64,000 nt of DNA from the NCBI RefSeq assembly GCF_024022995.1, contig NZ_CP099582.1, positions 1,178,001-1,242,000 on the forward strand, written 5' to 3'. The notes beneath the pieces were generated by a model. The model ran no database searches. It was not told where the DNA came from and was given only the letters and a program-made list of their open reading frames with translations. Numbering within the stretch: position 1 is the stretch's first letter; each line of letters begins with the position of its first letter. This stretch comes from Thermococcus aggregans. GTDB taxonomy: Archaea > Methanobacteriota_B > Thermococci > Thermococcales > Thermococcaceae. Shown here one piece after another: positions 31,626 through 40,714 of this stretch. The position numbers and the translations under genes are program-made.

Positions 31626-32873
31626 CTATTGCACTTCCCTGTTCTCCACTTTTTTCTTGAAAGCCTCATAGCTTATTTTAAGTGCTTCAACAACAGGGAG
31701 CTTTTCCCCGGCGAAAAATGTCAGCATTGCTCCACCACCAGTGCTTATATGGGAAACCCCTTTTATGTTGTACTTGTAGATGCTCGCTATTGAGTGTCCT
31801 CCGCCGATTGCCGAGAATGCCTTGCTTTCTCCTATTGCCTTGAAAACTTCTACAGTTCCTTTTGCGAAATCTTCTATTTCAAATACGCCCATAGGACCGT
31901 TTGCAACTATTATAGCAGCTTCCTGAAGTATTTTTCTATACTTTTCTATTGTTCTGCTTCCTATGTCCATGATTGGCCTCTCATCGAAAATCCACTTCTT
32001 ATCGCTTAGCAGGTCGACTTCGACTCTCTCACCCTTGTATTCAACTGCAAAGTCTACCGGAGTTCTTACATATGGATAAAACTCGTTTAATATCTCCTCT
32101 GCCCAATCTACTAGATTTATCAGCCCTTTTTTCTCAAGAAAGCTTATGTTTGCATCTCCCAAATCAAACCCTTTTGCTAGGGTAAAGATCTGTCCCACTA
32201 AACCCCCGGTTAAAATTAAGTCGGCTTTTCCATTTCTCAGAACATTCTCTGCGACTTTAAGTGAATCATCAACTTTTGCTCCACCCAGCACATAGATTTT
32301 GGGCCTTTCTTCGCTCTCATATGCCTTGTTCAGCGCTTTCAGTTCTCTTTCCATTAAAAATCCTGGTATCATTGGTTTTAGTCTTGCAAAACCAACTAGG
32401 GAGGGCTGTGATCTATGAGAAGCAGCGAAAGCATCTATAACCACGTAATCTATTAGAGGGCTGAGCTTTCTGACAAAGTATGTTCTCTCGCACTTTTCCA
32501 AGGGGGCCTGCTTAATTTCTTCTGCTGCAAATCGAAGATTCTCCAGCATTATAATTTCTCCGGGTTTTAGTGAGGCTATTGCTTCCCTTGCGCACTTTCC
32601 GAAGACGTCTTCCACGTACTTTACTTCAATGCCAAGCAGAGAGCTTAGTATTTTGGCATGCTCCTCTGTGGTCAGGTAGTCTTCCTCGTAGGGCTTGCTC
32701 TGGTGCGTTCCAACAACTACCTTTGCGTTATGTTCAAGGAGATACCTTATAGTTGGCAAGACTGCTCTGAATCGAGCATCGCTGATTATCTTTCCATTTT
32801 TGACGGGTGAGTTTAAATCGGCCCTAAAAAATACTGTTTTTCCGTGATAATCAAATTCAGTTATCCTAAACAT
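31626..32873 (-). CDS. pgk: Phosphoglycerate kinase
   Basis: 415-residue archaeal PGK, reversible 3-phosphoglycerate + ATP to 1,3-BPG. N-terminal substrate-binding residues in FFRADLNSPVKNGKI, VVGTHQSKP and AFAASHRSQPSLVGF; nucleotide site in YVLGGAKVDDSLKV, GGLVGQIFTLAKG, IVANGPMGVFE and the Gly-rich AIGGGHSIA...STGGGAML. In Thermococcales the glycolytic flux bypasses PGK through GAPOR, so this enzyme mainly serves gluconeogenesis (established knowledge). The upstream TGM-like site in activating position agrees. RBS GGTGAG precedes ATG 32873. Confidence 0.95.
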   Translation of the reverse strand: MFRITEFDYHGKTVFFRADLNSPVKNGKIISDARFRAVLPTIRYLLEHNAKVVVGTHQSKPYEEDYLTTEEHAKILSSLLGIEVKYVEDVFGKCAREAIASLKPGEIIMLENLRFAAEEIKQAPLEKCERTYFVRKLSPLIDYVVIDAFAASHRSQPSLVGFARLKPMIPGFLMERELKALNKAYESEERPKIYVLGGAKVDDSLKVAENVLRNGKADLILTGGLVGQIFTLAKGFDLGDANISFLEKKGLINLVDWAEEILNEFYPYVRTPVDFAVEYKGERVEVDLLSDKKWIFDERPIMDIGSRTIEKYRKILQEAAIIVANGPMGVFEIEDFAKGTVEVFKAIGESKAFSAIGGGHSIASIYKYNIKGVSHISTGGGAMLTFFAGEKLPVVEALKISYEAFKKKVENREVQ

Positions 32874-32919
32874 TCTCTCACCGAAAGGATATACATGAGA
32901 TACGTTAAAAGGTTATTTT

Positions 32920-32936
32920 AAACACCAGTAGTGATA
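32920..32936 (-). promoter_or_regulatory. TGM-like site upstream of the pgk TATA box
   Basis: On the minus strand TATCAC-TACTG-GTGTTT, which matches the Thermococcales glycolytic motif TATCAC-N5-GTGATA in nine of twelve defined bases. It touches the TATA box (TTTAAAATA, 32914-32922) from upstream. TrmBL1 (Tgr) is known to activate gluconeogenic genes when the motif lies upstream of BRE/TATA and to repress glycolytic genes when it lies downstream. The position thus predicts activation of pgk without sugar. Confidence 0.65.
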
Positions 32937-32975
32937 GGTGCTCATGCAAAAGTAACCGGAAAAGAGAAAAGGGAT

Positions 32976-33587
32976 TCAGGTCATCAAAAGACTTTCAATT
33001 AGCTTTATTGCCTCCACTATCTTTGTTTCTGGAACTTCCTCTTCAGGCAGTTCGAGGTTTATTACAAGCCTCTCCTCTTGGGAGTCTTCATCCAATCCGT
33101 AAACCTCGAGCTCTTCTACATCTACATCCTCAAAGAAGTTCTCAATCTCAGGGCCTATGATCTTTTTGTCATTCCCATAAACTTCCACTCTGATAAGGTC
33201 ATCTTTGGACGATGCAACAACTGCTATTTCATAATCTCCAATCTTCTTTGTGAACTTGATTAGGTTTCCGTAACCCAGAACCTCTTCTTCAAATCCGAGG
33301 TTTTTCATAACTCCCCTTATTCTCTCAATCTTGGCTTTCATTCTATTCAATATCTTGTCTCTCAGCTTGTAGCTCTCTTCAAGGGCTTTCTTTATCCCCT
33401 CGCCGGCTTTTTCTACTTCTCCTTCCCATATTCCAACTACCTTTATTCCAGAAGAAGTTGGTCTAAGCTCGATTTTTAGGGTCTCTATATCAAAATCCTT
33501 TAAATCTTCAATTTTAAGCTCGCTAACGCTAAGTATTTCAAATTCAATTCTAACTAAATTGCCAAAGGCCTTCCCTTTAAATTTCAA
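32976..33587 (-). CDS. Hypothetical protein, Lys/Glu-rich
   Basis: 203 residues, highly charged, soluble. Strand-helix pattern with two similar-looking halves (EFEILSVSELKIEDLKDFDIETL; EDVDVEELEVYGLDEDS) and a C-terminal helix. No motif recognised. The start TTG 33587 lies four bases after GGTGGT; two GTG codons at 33596 and 33593 overlap that site. Monocistronic between the CGP-CTERM phosphoesterase and pgk. Function unknown. Confidence 0.6.
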   Translation of the reverse strand: MKFKGKAFGNLVRIEFEILSVSELKIEDLKDFDIETLKIELRPTSSGIKVVGIWEGEVEKAGEGIKKALEESYKLRDKILNRMKAKIERIRGVMKNLGFEEEVLGYGNLIKFTKKIGDYEIAVVASSKDDLIRVEVYGNDKKIIGPEIENFFEDVDVEELEVYGLDEDSQEERLVINLELPEEEVPETKIVEAIKLIESLLMT

Positions 33588-33668
33588 GGGCACCACCTAT
33601 GAGGGGGAAAGACAAGTGGGTTTAAAAAGTCTTCTATATGAGGAACGAAAATATAAAAAAGAAAAAGA

Positions 33669-35636
33669 TCATTTCTTTCTTCTAAGTAGAGCGAGCGGAA
33701 TCAGGGAGAATGCTAAAACTGCTGCAGGCCCACAGGTTGATTTGCTTTCTGTTGAAGATGAGGTTTTGCTCGTAGTTTGCGTGCCTCCGATAACCTTTTC
33801 GAATGTTGCTTTGTTTCCATAAAAGTCCACTGCCACAGCTCTTATAATGTATTCATCAGCATCAACGCCTGGAATCTCTGCTACAAAGTACTCCGCTTGC
33901 CCTCCGCTTGATTGTACTGCTGGATACCTTGTAATCTTTCCATTGGCTTCTATTTCCACGTAGATGTCTCTAATTCCGAGGTTGTCTTTGGCACCTATGT
34001 AGACCTTAAACGGCTTGCCTTTTACTAGCTTTGAGGGGGTGGTATAGGGAATAGTCACTTCCGGCTTTTGGGTATCTTTTCCTTTACTTATTACTAGCTG
34101 AGATACTCCTTCTGGAACCGTTATCTCAAAGAGTTCGTAGGTCTTGTCCCCAATTTTTCTCTCTCCAAGAAGCTTGTAAGTGACGTTTGTAACGCTGGCA
34201 TCAACTTGAGCACCTTCTGGCACCTCTATGGCAAATTTACCGCTCTCTTCTCCAATCAAGTTTATGAACTTCACTGCACTTCCAAAATCCGTTGTCCATC
34301 TAAATGCAACGAACTCCTGTGGAATCGACAGAGAGATAAAGTCACTGAACAGTGTTCCAAACATTTCTTCGATCTCTGGGAGCCTGACGTTTCCGTTTTC
34401 GTCTATCTCAACTATTCTCGAACCGTACCACGTGGGACTTTTGTCGGGTTCTGAAGGAGGATTGGTTTCCTTATCTGGAGCACCGGTTGCTGTTAACGTT
34501 ACAAACCAGTGTTCGTTGCCATTTTTATCAACATAGATGTGGAGCTTGTCGTGGTGGATATGACCGCTCATGACGAGCTTGATGTTGTACTTCTCAACGT
34601 CTTGGAGGAATCTTCTTGCTATATCTTCACTTGTCTTCTCTGGCCCCCCGATCCAGTAGTAACCTACATATTGAGTTAATTCTTCCCAATCTTTGTCATC
34701 AAACGCAGTAAACCCTTCAATTGTTCCTCCAATCCATCCTTGTGGGGCAGAATACCAGTAGGGGTGGTGAACGATAACTATTGGGATTTTGTCGGGGTGC
34801 TCTTCAAGAACTTTCTCCATCCATTCGAGCTGGTTCATGTAGGGATGCGCTTCGTCTCCATGAGAGTCGAGGGCTATAATGAGGAACTTTCCTATGGTGA
34901 GGTAATAGTCAGTTGGCCCTATCAGTTTGGGATAATAGTTCGGTGGGTCATCATGGTTTCCTTTCACGATTATCGTTGGTCTTCCGGCTGCAGCTGCTCT
35001 AGAAATTATATCGAGCATCATTTTGTATCCCTTGCTATCTCCAGCGGTATCAACGACGTCTCCGGTATTTATTATAACGTCAACCCTGTTATCCATGCTC
35101 CAGTAGGTATAAGCACTATCTGTGGCAACGTAGCTGTGGAGTGGAATGATCATGCCTCCATCACATAGCTCTTGTATTTTCTGTATATCCCTTTGGAAGT
35201 ATTCTCCACAGACGTAGCCGAACTTAGTTCCGCTTGTGATGTGAGTATCACTTACGTGTGCAATTCTAAGTACCTTGGGATACTCCTTAAGAACCCAGAC
35301 TCCGTTGGGAATGACAACTTCTCCTTTGTTCGACTTGACCTGGAGAAAATACACATCTGGGGCAACATTTTCGGGTATTTTGGCTTTTATTCCATCTCCC
35401 TTCTCCAAAATTTCAAGTTTATACGGGCCATTCATGACTGAGACTATTGTGAGCTCTGTTATATCAACACCTTCTTGGGGCTGTATCTCTATCGTCTCTC
35501 CCGGAAGTGCTATAGCTGGAGCACCGGGCATTGGCATCTTTAAAATATCTCCTGGAAGTGCTTCTGCACTTACTGGGCTTACATTAATCAAGGACAAAGT
35601 CAGAAACGTCAGCAAAAACGCAAGCATTCGTCTCAT
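33669..35636 (-). CDS. Secreted calcineurin-like phosphoesterase with CGP-CTERM anchor
   Basis: 655 residues. Signal peptide (1-24, cut near VSAEA), a beta-rich N-terminal part, then a metallophosphoesterase domain: IAHVSDTHI, NTGDVVD, VKGNHDDP, LDSHGD, VHHPYW and SGHIHHD, a complete dinuclear site. Ig-like regions follow (VTIPYTTPSKLVKGKPF...). A Ser/Thr linker leads to CGPAAVLAFSLIPLALLRRKK, the CGP-CTERM signal known from Thermococcales surface proteins. So it is exported, processed at the C-terminus and held at the cell surface, where it would hydrolyse phosphate esters. RBS GGTGAT before ATG 35636. Confidence 0.9.
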   Translation of the reverse strand: MRRMLAFLLTFLTLSLINVSPVSAEALPGDILKMPMPGAPAIALPGETIEIQPQEGVDITELTIVSVMNGPYKLEILEKGDGIKAKIPENVAPDVYFLQVKSNKGEVVIPNGVWVLKEYPKVLRIAHVSDTHITSGTKFGYVCGEYFQRDIQKIQELCDGGMIIPLHSYVATDSAYTYWSMDNRVDVIINTGDVVDTAGDSKGYKMMLDIISRAAAAGRPTIIVKGNHDDPPNYYPKLIGPTDYYLTIGKFLIIALDSHGDEAHPYMNQLEWMEKVLEEHPDKIPIVIVHHPYWYSAPQGWIGGTIEGFTAFDDKDWEELTQYVGYYWIGGPEKTSEDIARRFLQDVEKYNIKLVMSGHIHHDKLHIYVDKNGNEHWFVTLTATGAPDKETNPPSEPDKSPTWYGSRIVEIDENGNVRLPEIEEMFGTLFSDFISLSIPQEFVAFRWTTDFGSAVKFINLIGEESGKFAIEVPEGAQVDASVTNVTYKLLGERKIGDKTYELFEITVPEGVSQLVISKGKDTQKPEVTIPYTTPSKLVKGKPFKVYIGAKDNLGIRDIYVEIEANGKITRYPAVQSSGGQAEYFVAEIPGVDADEYIIRAVAVDFYGNKATFEKVIGGTQTTSKTSSSTESKSTCGPAAVLAFSLIPLALLRRKK

Positions 35637-35687
35637 GAGATCACCAAAATATTAGAAAGTTTTGAACATTAAAAAGGTTATCACTTT

Positions 35688-36290
35688 TCAGGGATTCCAT
35701 CTTAGAGCTGCGGTTGCAAACCCCATAATCTTTTCTGCGAGTTCGCTTCTACCTCCAAGTTTTTTGTAGAGCCTGTAACTTTCCCAAATCTTGGAATAAA
35801 GCTTTTGAGATTCCCTCACATTTAATGATCTGGTCGCCACATACAGTCTTGTTATGTGTATCCCCATCTCCAGCAAGTGGAAATCTGCCCGGCTGAGGGG
35901 TGGAAATACCATCGGATGTATGTCCTCATAGGTTGGAATCAACGAGCATTCTAACATATGGGCTCTCCCTAATTCGTCTTTTATGTCTCTCTCAAGAAAC
36001 TCCACCCTACCTTCTATACTGGGAAGGTCCTTTATTTTCTTAATGGGAACTGATTTTGCTTCTTCAAACTCTACTTCAACTGGTAAGTTGAGGGCGGCTT
36101 TCACTAATAGCTCAACATCCCATGTTATATGAATCACTGCATAGGGAGTATTTCTTATGTCTTTGGCACTTTTGCCTTCAAAGAGCTTGAAGTTCAACTT
36201 ATTTCCGCGTCTAATAACTCCAACTGGGGTTATGTTTGACTTGGTTGCAAGAAGGACCTCGTAGACTTTTCCTTCTTCGAAAATCTCCAT
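35688..36290 (-). CDS. DUF447-family FMN-binding-like protein
   Basis: 200 residues resembling archaeal DUF447 proteins, which adopt a split-barrel flavin-binding fold. Recognisable are YEVLLATKSNITPVGVIRRG at the start, NTPYAVIHITWDVELLVKAAL, and AHMLECSLIPTYEDIHPMVFPPLSRADFHLLEMGIH. No catalytic assignment is established. Lies between the CGP-CTERM esterase and the ABC ATPase on the same strand, with its own short leader. Confidence 0.75.
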   Translation of the reverse strand: MEIFEEGKVYEVLLATKSNITPVGVIRRGNKLNFKLFEGKSAKDIRNTPYAVIHITWDVELLVKAALNLPVEVEFEEAKSVPIKKIKDLPSIEGRVEFLERDIKDELGRAHMLECSLIPTYEDIHPMVFPPLSRADFHLLEMGIHITRLYVATRSLNVRESQKLYSKIWESYRLYKKLGGRSELAEKIMGFATAALRWNP

Positions 36291-36316
36291 TGCGCAACCC
36301 CCAAAACAAAAAAGAA

Positions 36317-37381
36317 TTAAAGGTTTTGTTTAGGAAGCACAAGAATGTCATTTCTGTCTATGTAGAACGTTACTTCTCCCTGAAGCTTTAGATGAGCAAC
36401 GTCTTTGTCGTTTATTGTTCTGGCAATTATTCTCTGTTCTCCGAACATTCCAACGACTTCAATGAAAAATCCGTAGTATTCTATGAGGTCGACTTTGCCC
36501 GTTAGTGCCACCGCGTTTTCAATGGGGTGAAGGCTGATGCGCTCTGGTCTTATGACCAAGACAACTTTGTCATTCTTGTCCCTGTATGTAAGTCCGTTGA
36601 GTCTGAAGTTTTCGAATTCAACAGTTACCTTGTCTCCGTCCCTCTCTACGACTTCGGCTGGAATTACGTTGGTTTTACCCATAAATGATGCAACAAACTC
36701 GGTTTTTGGTTGTTCATATATCTCTTTTGGCGTGCCTACCTGCTCTATCTGTCCTATGTTCATCACGGCTATTCTATCGCTTATTGCCATTGCTTCTTCC
36801 TGATCGTGGGTAACATATAGAACCGTGATTCCAAGTTCCCTCTGTATTCTTCTTATCTCCGATCTCATTTCCAGCCTGAGTTTTGCATCCAGATTTGAGA
36901 GAGGTTCATCAAGCAGGAGTAGCTTTGGTTCTACTACAAGGGCTCTTGCTATGGCAACTCTTTGTTGCTGACCACCACTGAGCTGTGTTGGGTATCTATC
37001 TTCATAACCTTGGAGTTTGACTAATTCAAGAGCCCATTTTACTCTTCTTTCGATTTCCTGTTTGGGGAGCTTTCTTATTTTTAACCCATAGGCTATGTTG
37101 TCGTAGACAGTCATGTGGGGCCATAATGCATAGTTTTGGAAAACTAAAACCGCTCCCCTTTCACTTGAGCTTTTGTAAGTTACTTCTTCGTCATCAAAGT
37201 ACAGATGTCCTTCATCTGGAAAGTCCAGCCCCGCTATTATTCTTAACGTTGTCGATTTTCCACAACCGCTTGGCCCGAGTAGTGTAAACAGCTCCCCGTG
37301 TTTTATGTGAAGATCGATACCCTTCAAGGCAACGGTTTCACCAAAAGTTTTCACTATGCCCTCAAGCTTGACTTCAACCAT
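36317..37381 (-). CDS. ABC importer ATPase (FbpC/PotA-like)
   Basis: 354-residue ATPase of the CUT1/iron/spermidine class. Walker A GPSGCGKSTTLR near 37, signature LSGGQQQRVAIARALV, Walker B LLLDEPLSNLDAKLR, H-loop YVTHDQEEAMAISD, then a C-terminal TOBE regulatory domain (IRPERISLHPIENAVALTGKVD...). Last gene of a three-gene operon with the fused permease and the binding lipoprotein. The GAGGTGAG before ATG 37381 is a good RBS. Family members import Fe3+, thiamin, phosphonate or 2-aminoethylphosphonate. Confidence 0.88.
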   Translation of the reverse strand: MVEVKLEGIVKTFGETVALKGIDLHIKHGELFTLLGPSGCGKSTTLRIIAGLDFPDEGHLYFDDEEVTYKSSSERGAVLVFQNYALWPHMTVYDNIAYGLKIRKLPKQEIERRVKWALELVKLQGYEDRYPTQLSGGQQQRVAIARALVVEPKLLLLDEPLSNLDAKLRLEMRSEIRRIQRELGITVLYVTHDQEEAMAISDRIAVMNIGQIEQVGTPKEIYEQPKTEFVASFMGKTNVIPAEVVERDGDKVTVEFENFRLNGLTYRDKNDKVVLVIRPERISLHPIENAVALTGKVDLIEYYGFFIEVVGMFGEQRIIARTINDKDVAHLKLQGEVTFYIDRNDILVLPKQNL

Positions 37382-37390
37382 ATTCTCACC

Positions 37391-39235
37391 TCATGTTAAT
37401 CCAATGAAGGAGTACCTCTGCTTTGTAATAATGTTAACCACAACAATTGCCGCTATCTGTACCACTATCAACAAGACTCCCAACGCTGCTGCTATGTTTA
37501 TACTACCCGCTGCGGACATTAAAACTTCTTTCATGAATGCTGTTATTGGTGCCTGTGCCATATTTATTGAACCAAGGGTTATTCCAACGCTTGTTTCGCT
37601 CATTGAATAGACAAAGCTTAGCATTGCTCCACCAAAGACGTTCAAAGATATTAGTGGCATTAAAATTCCTGTTATCGTTTTCCACCTTGAGGCTCCGAGG
37701 TTCATAGACGATTCTTCGAGTGATACGTGAACTTGCTGCAGACCTGCATAGACAGACCTTGCTGCAAATGGGAGTCTTCTTATGGAATAAGCAAGTATCA
37801 GCACCAACGCAGGGTTAAATCCATAGAGCGACGTTGGGTTTAGCGGTGAATTCTCTGGGGTAACCGCTGAGAAGAAATAGAAGTATCCCATTGCGACTAC
37901 AATTCCCGGCACTGCAATTGGGAGTATTACTATGCTTTCCAAGATAGGAGTTAGAATGCCCTTGAATCTGCTTGTGGCGTAAGAGGAAGTTATTGAAAGG
38001 AGCACTATGAGAACTACGGCGGCTCCAGAATAAACAAGGCTGTTCACAATGAACCTCCTGACGTCAGGGTTTAGTATCATTTCTTTTACGTAATCAGTTG
38101 TGAACCCTTGTGGAAGTACTGTTGTAGTCCATCTTTCGGAGAAAGCAAGCATAATCACGCCCAATTGTGGGAATATGGTGATTAACAATACTGGGAGAAG
38201 AACCAAGTAGATTAAGAGGGCTTGCCATGGCTTTGGATCGCTTATTCTTGGCTTCCACCTTCCACCTTTGCTTAGCATTGCATACTGCCTTAGGCTTACA
38301 TATTTCCTTATGCCAAGGAAAGCAATTACTGCTAGGGTCAGCATTATTATTGAAAGGGCAGCTATTTCTGGGCTTCTTTCTCCAAGCCCATAGATGAACT
38401 TGCTGAATATCTGATAGGACATGAGTTTCTTCGCCAGTGGGTCTCCATGGAAGACAATTGGTGCCGCTAGGTCTTCAAGGCTGAAGATGAACACTAAAGT
38501 TGCCCCTGCGGCAATTCCGGGGAGGGCAAGGGGGAAGGTTACTGTTCTAAAGAGGTGGAATCCTTTACTTCCAAGGTTTTCTGCCTGCTCTTCAAGGGTT
38601 GGGTCTATGTTGATAAAGCTTGCATAGGCATTCAAGTAAACGATTGGATAATACGCCATGGATTGAGCTAAAACTACACCTGCTAAACCATCTATTTTAA
38701 TCCTAAACGGGAGTATGTGAAGGACTTCGTGGAAAATGTAATTTATAAGCCCAAATTCGCTAAACATCTGCTTTATTACATAAGCGTTCACAAAGGGAGT
38801 TACCAGCAGAGGTATAAAGAGAGCAATTCTAAAGAAGTTCTTTCCTTTGAAGTTGTATCTCGCCATTACAAAGGCGAAGACAGTTCCCAAAATTGCCGTG
38901 AAGAGCGTTACCAGTGCGGCAACAATGAGAGAATTAAGCACAACTCCAAAATCTAAACCCCTGATTAGATACAGAGTTTCGCCTGTGGAGGTTGTCAATT
39001 TTTGAGCAAATTCCCCATGTGGGGGAATTTGAATATAGTAGGAATCCGTTAATATGCTCTTAAACCAGTGAAGGGAAATGTTCCCATCATACGTGAAAGC
39101 AATAAGCAACATGGACAAAACTGGCACTATTAAAAATACTATCAGATACAAGAGCGGAAAAATATAAGAAAAAGCGACGAGGGGCTCAAACAGTGGAGTC
39201 CCGAAAAGTCTTTCACTCCATTTGCTAACTTTCAT
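37391..39235 (-). CDS. ABC importer permease, two fused permease domains (FbpB/ThiP-like)
   Basis: 614 residues with about twelve helices in two halves. Each half carries an EAA loop for the ATPase: EEQAENLGSKGFHLFRTVTFPLALPG in the first and EESSMNLGASRWKTITGILMPLI in the second. Such internally duplicated permeases are typical of Fe3+ (SfuB/FbpB), thiamin (ThiP) and phosphonate (PhnV-type) importers. True start ATG 39235 (MKVSKWSERLF) behind GGAGGTG; it overlaps the stop of the binding-protein gene by four bases. Confidence 0.88.
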   Translation of the reverse strand: MKVSKWSERLFGTPLFEPLVAFSYIFPLLYLIVFLIVPVLSMLLIAFTYDGNISLHWFKSILTDSYYIQIPPHGEFAQKLTTSTGETLYLIRGLDFGVVLNSLIVAALVTLFTAILGTVFAFVMARYNFKGKNFFRIALFIPLLVTPFVNAYVIKQMFSEFGLINYIFHEVLHILPFRIKIDGLAGVVLAQSMAYYPIVYLNAYASFINIDPTLEEQAENLGSKGFHLFRTVTFPLALPGIAAGATLVFIFSLEDLAAPIVFHGDPLAKKLMSYQIFSKFIYGLGERSPEIAALSIIMLTLAVIAFLGIRKYVSLRQYAMLSKGGRWKPRISDPKPWQALLIYLVLLPVLLITIFPQLGVIMLAFSERWTTTVLPQGFTTDYVKEMILNPDVRRFIVNSLVYSGAAVVLIVLLSITSSYATSRFKGILTPILESIVILPIAVPGIVVAMGYFYFFSAVTPENSPLNPTSLYGFNPALVLILAYSIRRLPFAARSVYAGLQQVHVSLEESSMNLGASRWKTITGILMPLISLNVFGGAMLSFVYSMSETSVGITLGSINMAQAPITAFMKEVLMSAAGSINIAAALGVLLIVVQIAAIVVVNIITKQRYSFIGLT

Positions 39236-40623
39236 CCTTGCACCTCCGCGAGAACGCTTTGATATTTCTCTCTTGCAGCATCTCTCCATTCTTGCATGAG
39301 GGTATCTCTAAAGGAGGAATCTTTTGCAAGTCTGTCGTTGATTTTCTTGGCGTACTCCTCTGTTAGTGTCATTATTTCTCCAGTATCTGGATCTTTGAAT
39401 TTTACAGGCTCAAGGAGCTTGGCTTTTAGCTCTTTGTACTTCTCTTCGCTTATCTTTCCTTCCTTGTAGGCTTTTACCAAGGCTACCCATGCTCTATGGA
39501 GCTCCTGGTTTGCATCGACAAGTGTGGCCTTGAAGTAAAGCTGCAATGAATTTACTGTTGCTAGAGCTCTATTATCATCAAATTCTATTCCCTCTGTTTT
39601 CAGAGCATTCTCATAAGCTTTCTTTAAGTCGGGTCTCTTTTGTCCTTCTGGGGTGTCGAATACGCTTGGGTTAACTGGCAGTCTGTTTATTTCTTCATCG
39701 AGCCATATCTTCTGTCCTTCTGTTAGAACCCAATAGATGAATGCTTGGGCAGCTTCTTTGTTTTGTGAATTCACAAGAAGGGCTATAGGATCACCGTTTA
39801 TGATACTCTGGCCTTTCGGGATAATATATTCACAAGCGGGATTTAGCTTCATTGCGGTATATCCATAAAAGTCGATTGTGTTTCCAACGGCAATGTCTCC
39901 AGCAATTACGGCTTCTCTGACAGCATCGCTAGCATCGTAAATCTTTGAGTTTGCTGCGATTAGTGTAAGAATATTCCATCCTTCATCCCATCCAAAAGCC
40001 TGAAGAATTATCTGGTAAATCCTTGTGTTTGAAGTACTCCTTGTTGGGTCGGCAATTCCCACTTGAGGTGGATCCATTGCAAACGTTTCGCTCGCTATGT
40101 CTTCCCATCTCTGGGGAACTGGAAGGTTCCATCTCTTAAGAACGTCGTGGTTTACGGTAAATCCAAACGATGATAATGCCGCTGCAATCCAGTATATCTT
40201 TCCATCGTTGCCTTTTCTGACCATTGGCATTCCAGCGATTGTTTCTTGAATTTGAGTTCCAATGAGACCCAGAACCTTTTGGTCTTCTATGGGGGCAAGA
40301 TAATTATTCTTGAAGAGATCGTCAAAGAGTGTTGGACCGCCTCCCCATCCAACGTCAGCTCCTTTTTCTATATATGTTGGCCACAGTGACTCAGGAGCCT
40401 TTATGAACTTTACATCCTTGATATTATACTGCTTCGCTATGTCACTTTGAAGGAACATCTTCTTTGCCATTACCTGTATAGTTACGTCGTGTCTCGTTAA
40501 AACGACAAGAGTTACTCCCTCTGTTTGCGTTTCTGTTTTAGTTTCCCCTCCTCCAATACATCCTGCGGCAACTACGCTGAACAATATAATGAACAAAATC
40601 GAAAGGCTCGCAAGTTTTTTCAT
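39232..40623 (-). CDS. ABC substrate-binding lipoprotein (family 1, Fe3+/thiamin/phosphonate type)
   Basis: 463 residues. Lipobox at VVAAGC (C22) followed by a Gly/Thr linker. The mature part has the two-lobe pattern: VTLVVLTRHD, TYIEKGADVGWGGGPTLFDDLF, GFTVNHDVLKRWNLPVPQRWEDI, YIIPKGQSIINGDPIALLV and EAAQAFIYWVLTEGQKIW. VGWGGGPTLFDDL matches iron-binding-like proteins; no tyrosine pair for Fe3+ can be identified confidently, so the ligand is open. First gene of the operon; ATG 40623 follows GGGGTGAG. Confidence 0.85.
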   Translation of the reverse strand: MKKLASLSILFIILFSVVAAGCIGGGETKTETQTEGVTLVVLTRHDVTIQVMAKKMFLQSDIAKQYNIKDVKFIKAPESLWPTYIEKGADVGWGGGPTLFDDLFKNNYLAPIEDQKVLGLIGTQIQETIAGMPMVRKGNDGKIYWIAAALSSFGFTVNHDVLKRWNLPVPQRWEDIASETFAMDPPQVGIADPTRSTSNTRIYQIILQAFGWDEGWNILTLIAANSKIYDASDAVREAVIAGDIAVGNTIDFYGYTAMKLNPACEYIIPKGQSIINGDPIALLVNSQNKEAAQAFIYWVLTEGQKIWLDEEINRLPVNPSVFDTPEGQKRPDLKKAYENALKTEGIEFDDNRALATVNSLQLYFKATLVDANQELHRAWVALVKAYKEGKISEEKYKELKAKLLEPVKFKDPDTGEIMTLTEEYAKKINDRLAKDSSFRDTLMQEWRDAAREKYQSVLAEVQG

Positions 40624-40714
40624 CAATGCTCACCCCTTTTGAAGTTCAGATGCCTATTTTTAAATTTTGTCATAAAAATGTTAAAAGCTCAAAAAGAAAG
40701 GAAAAGATGCAAGA

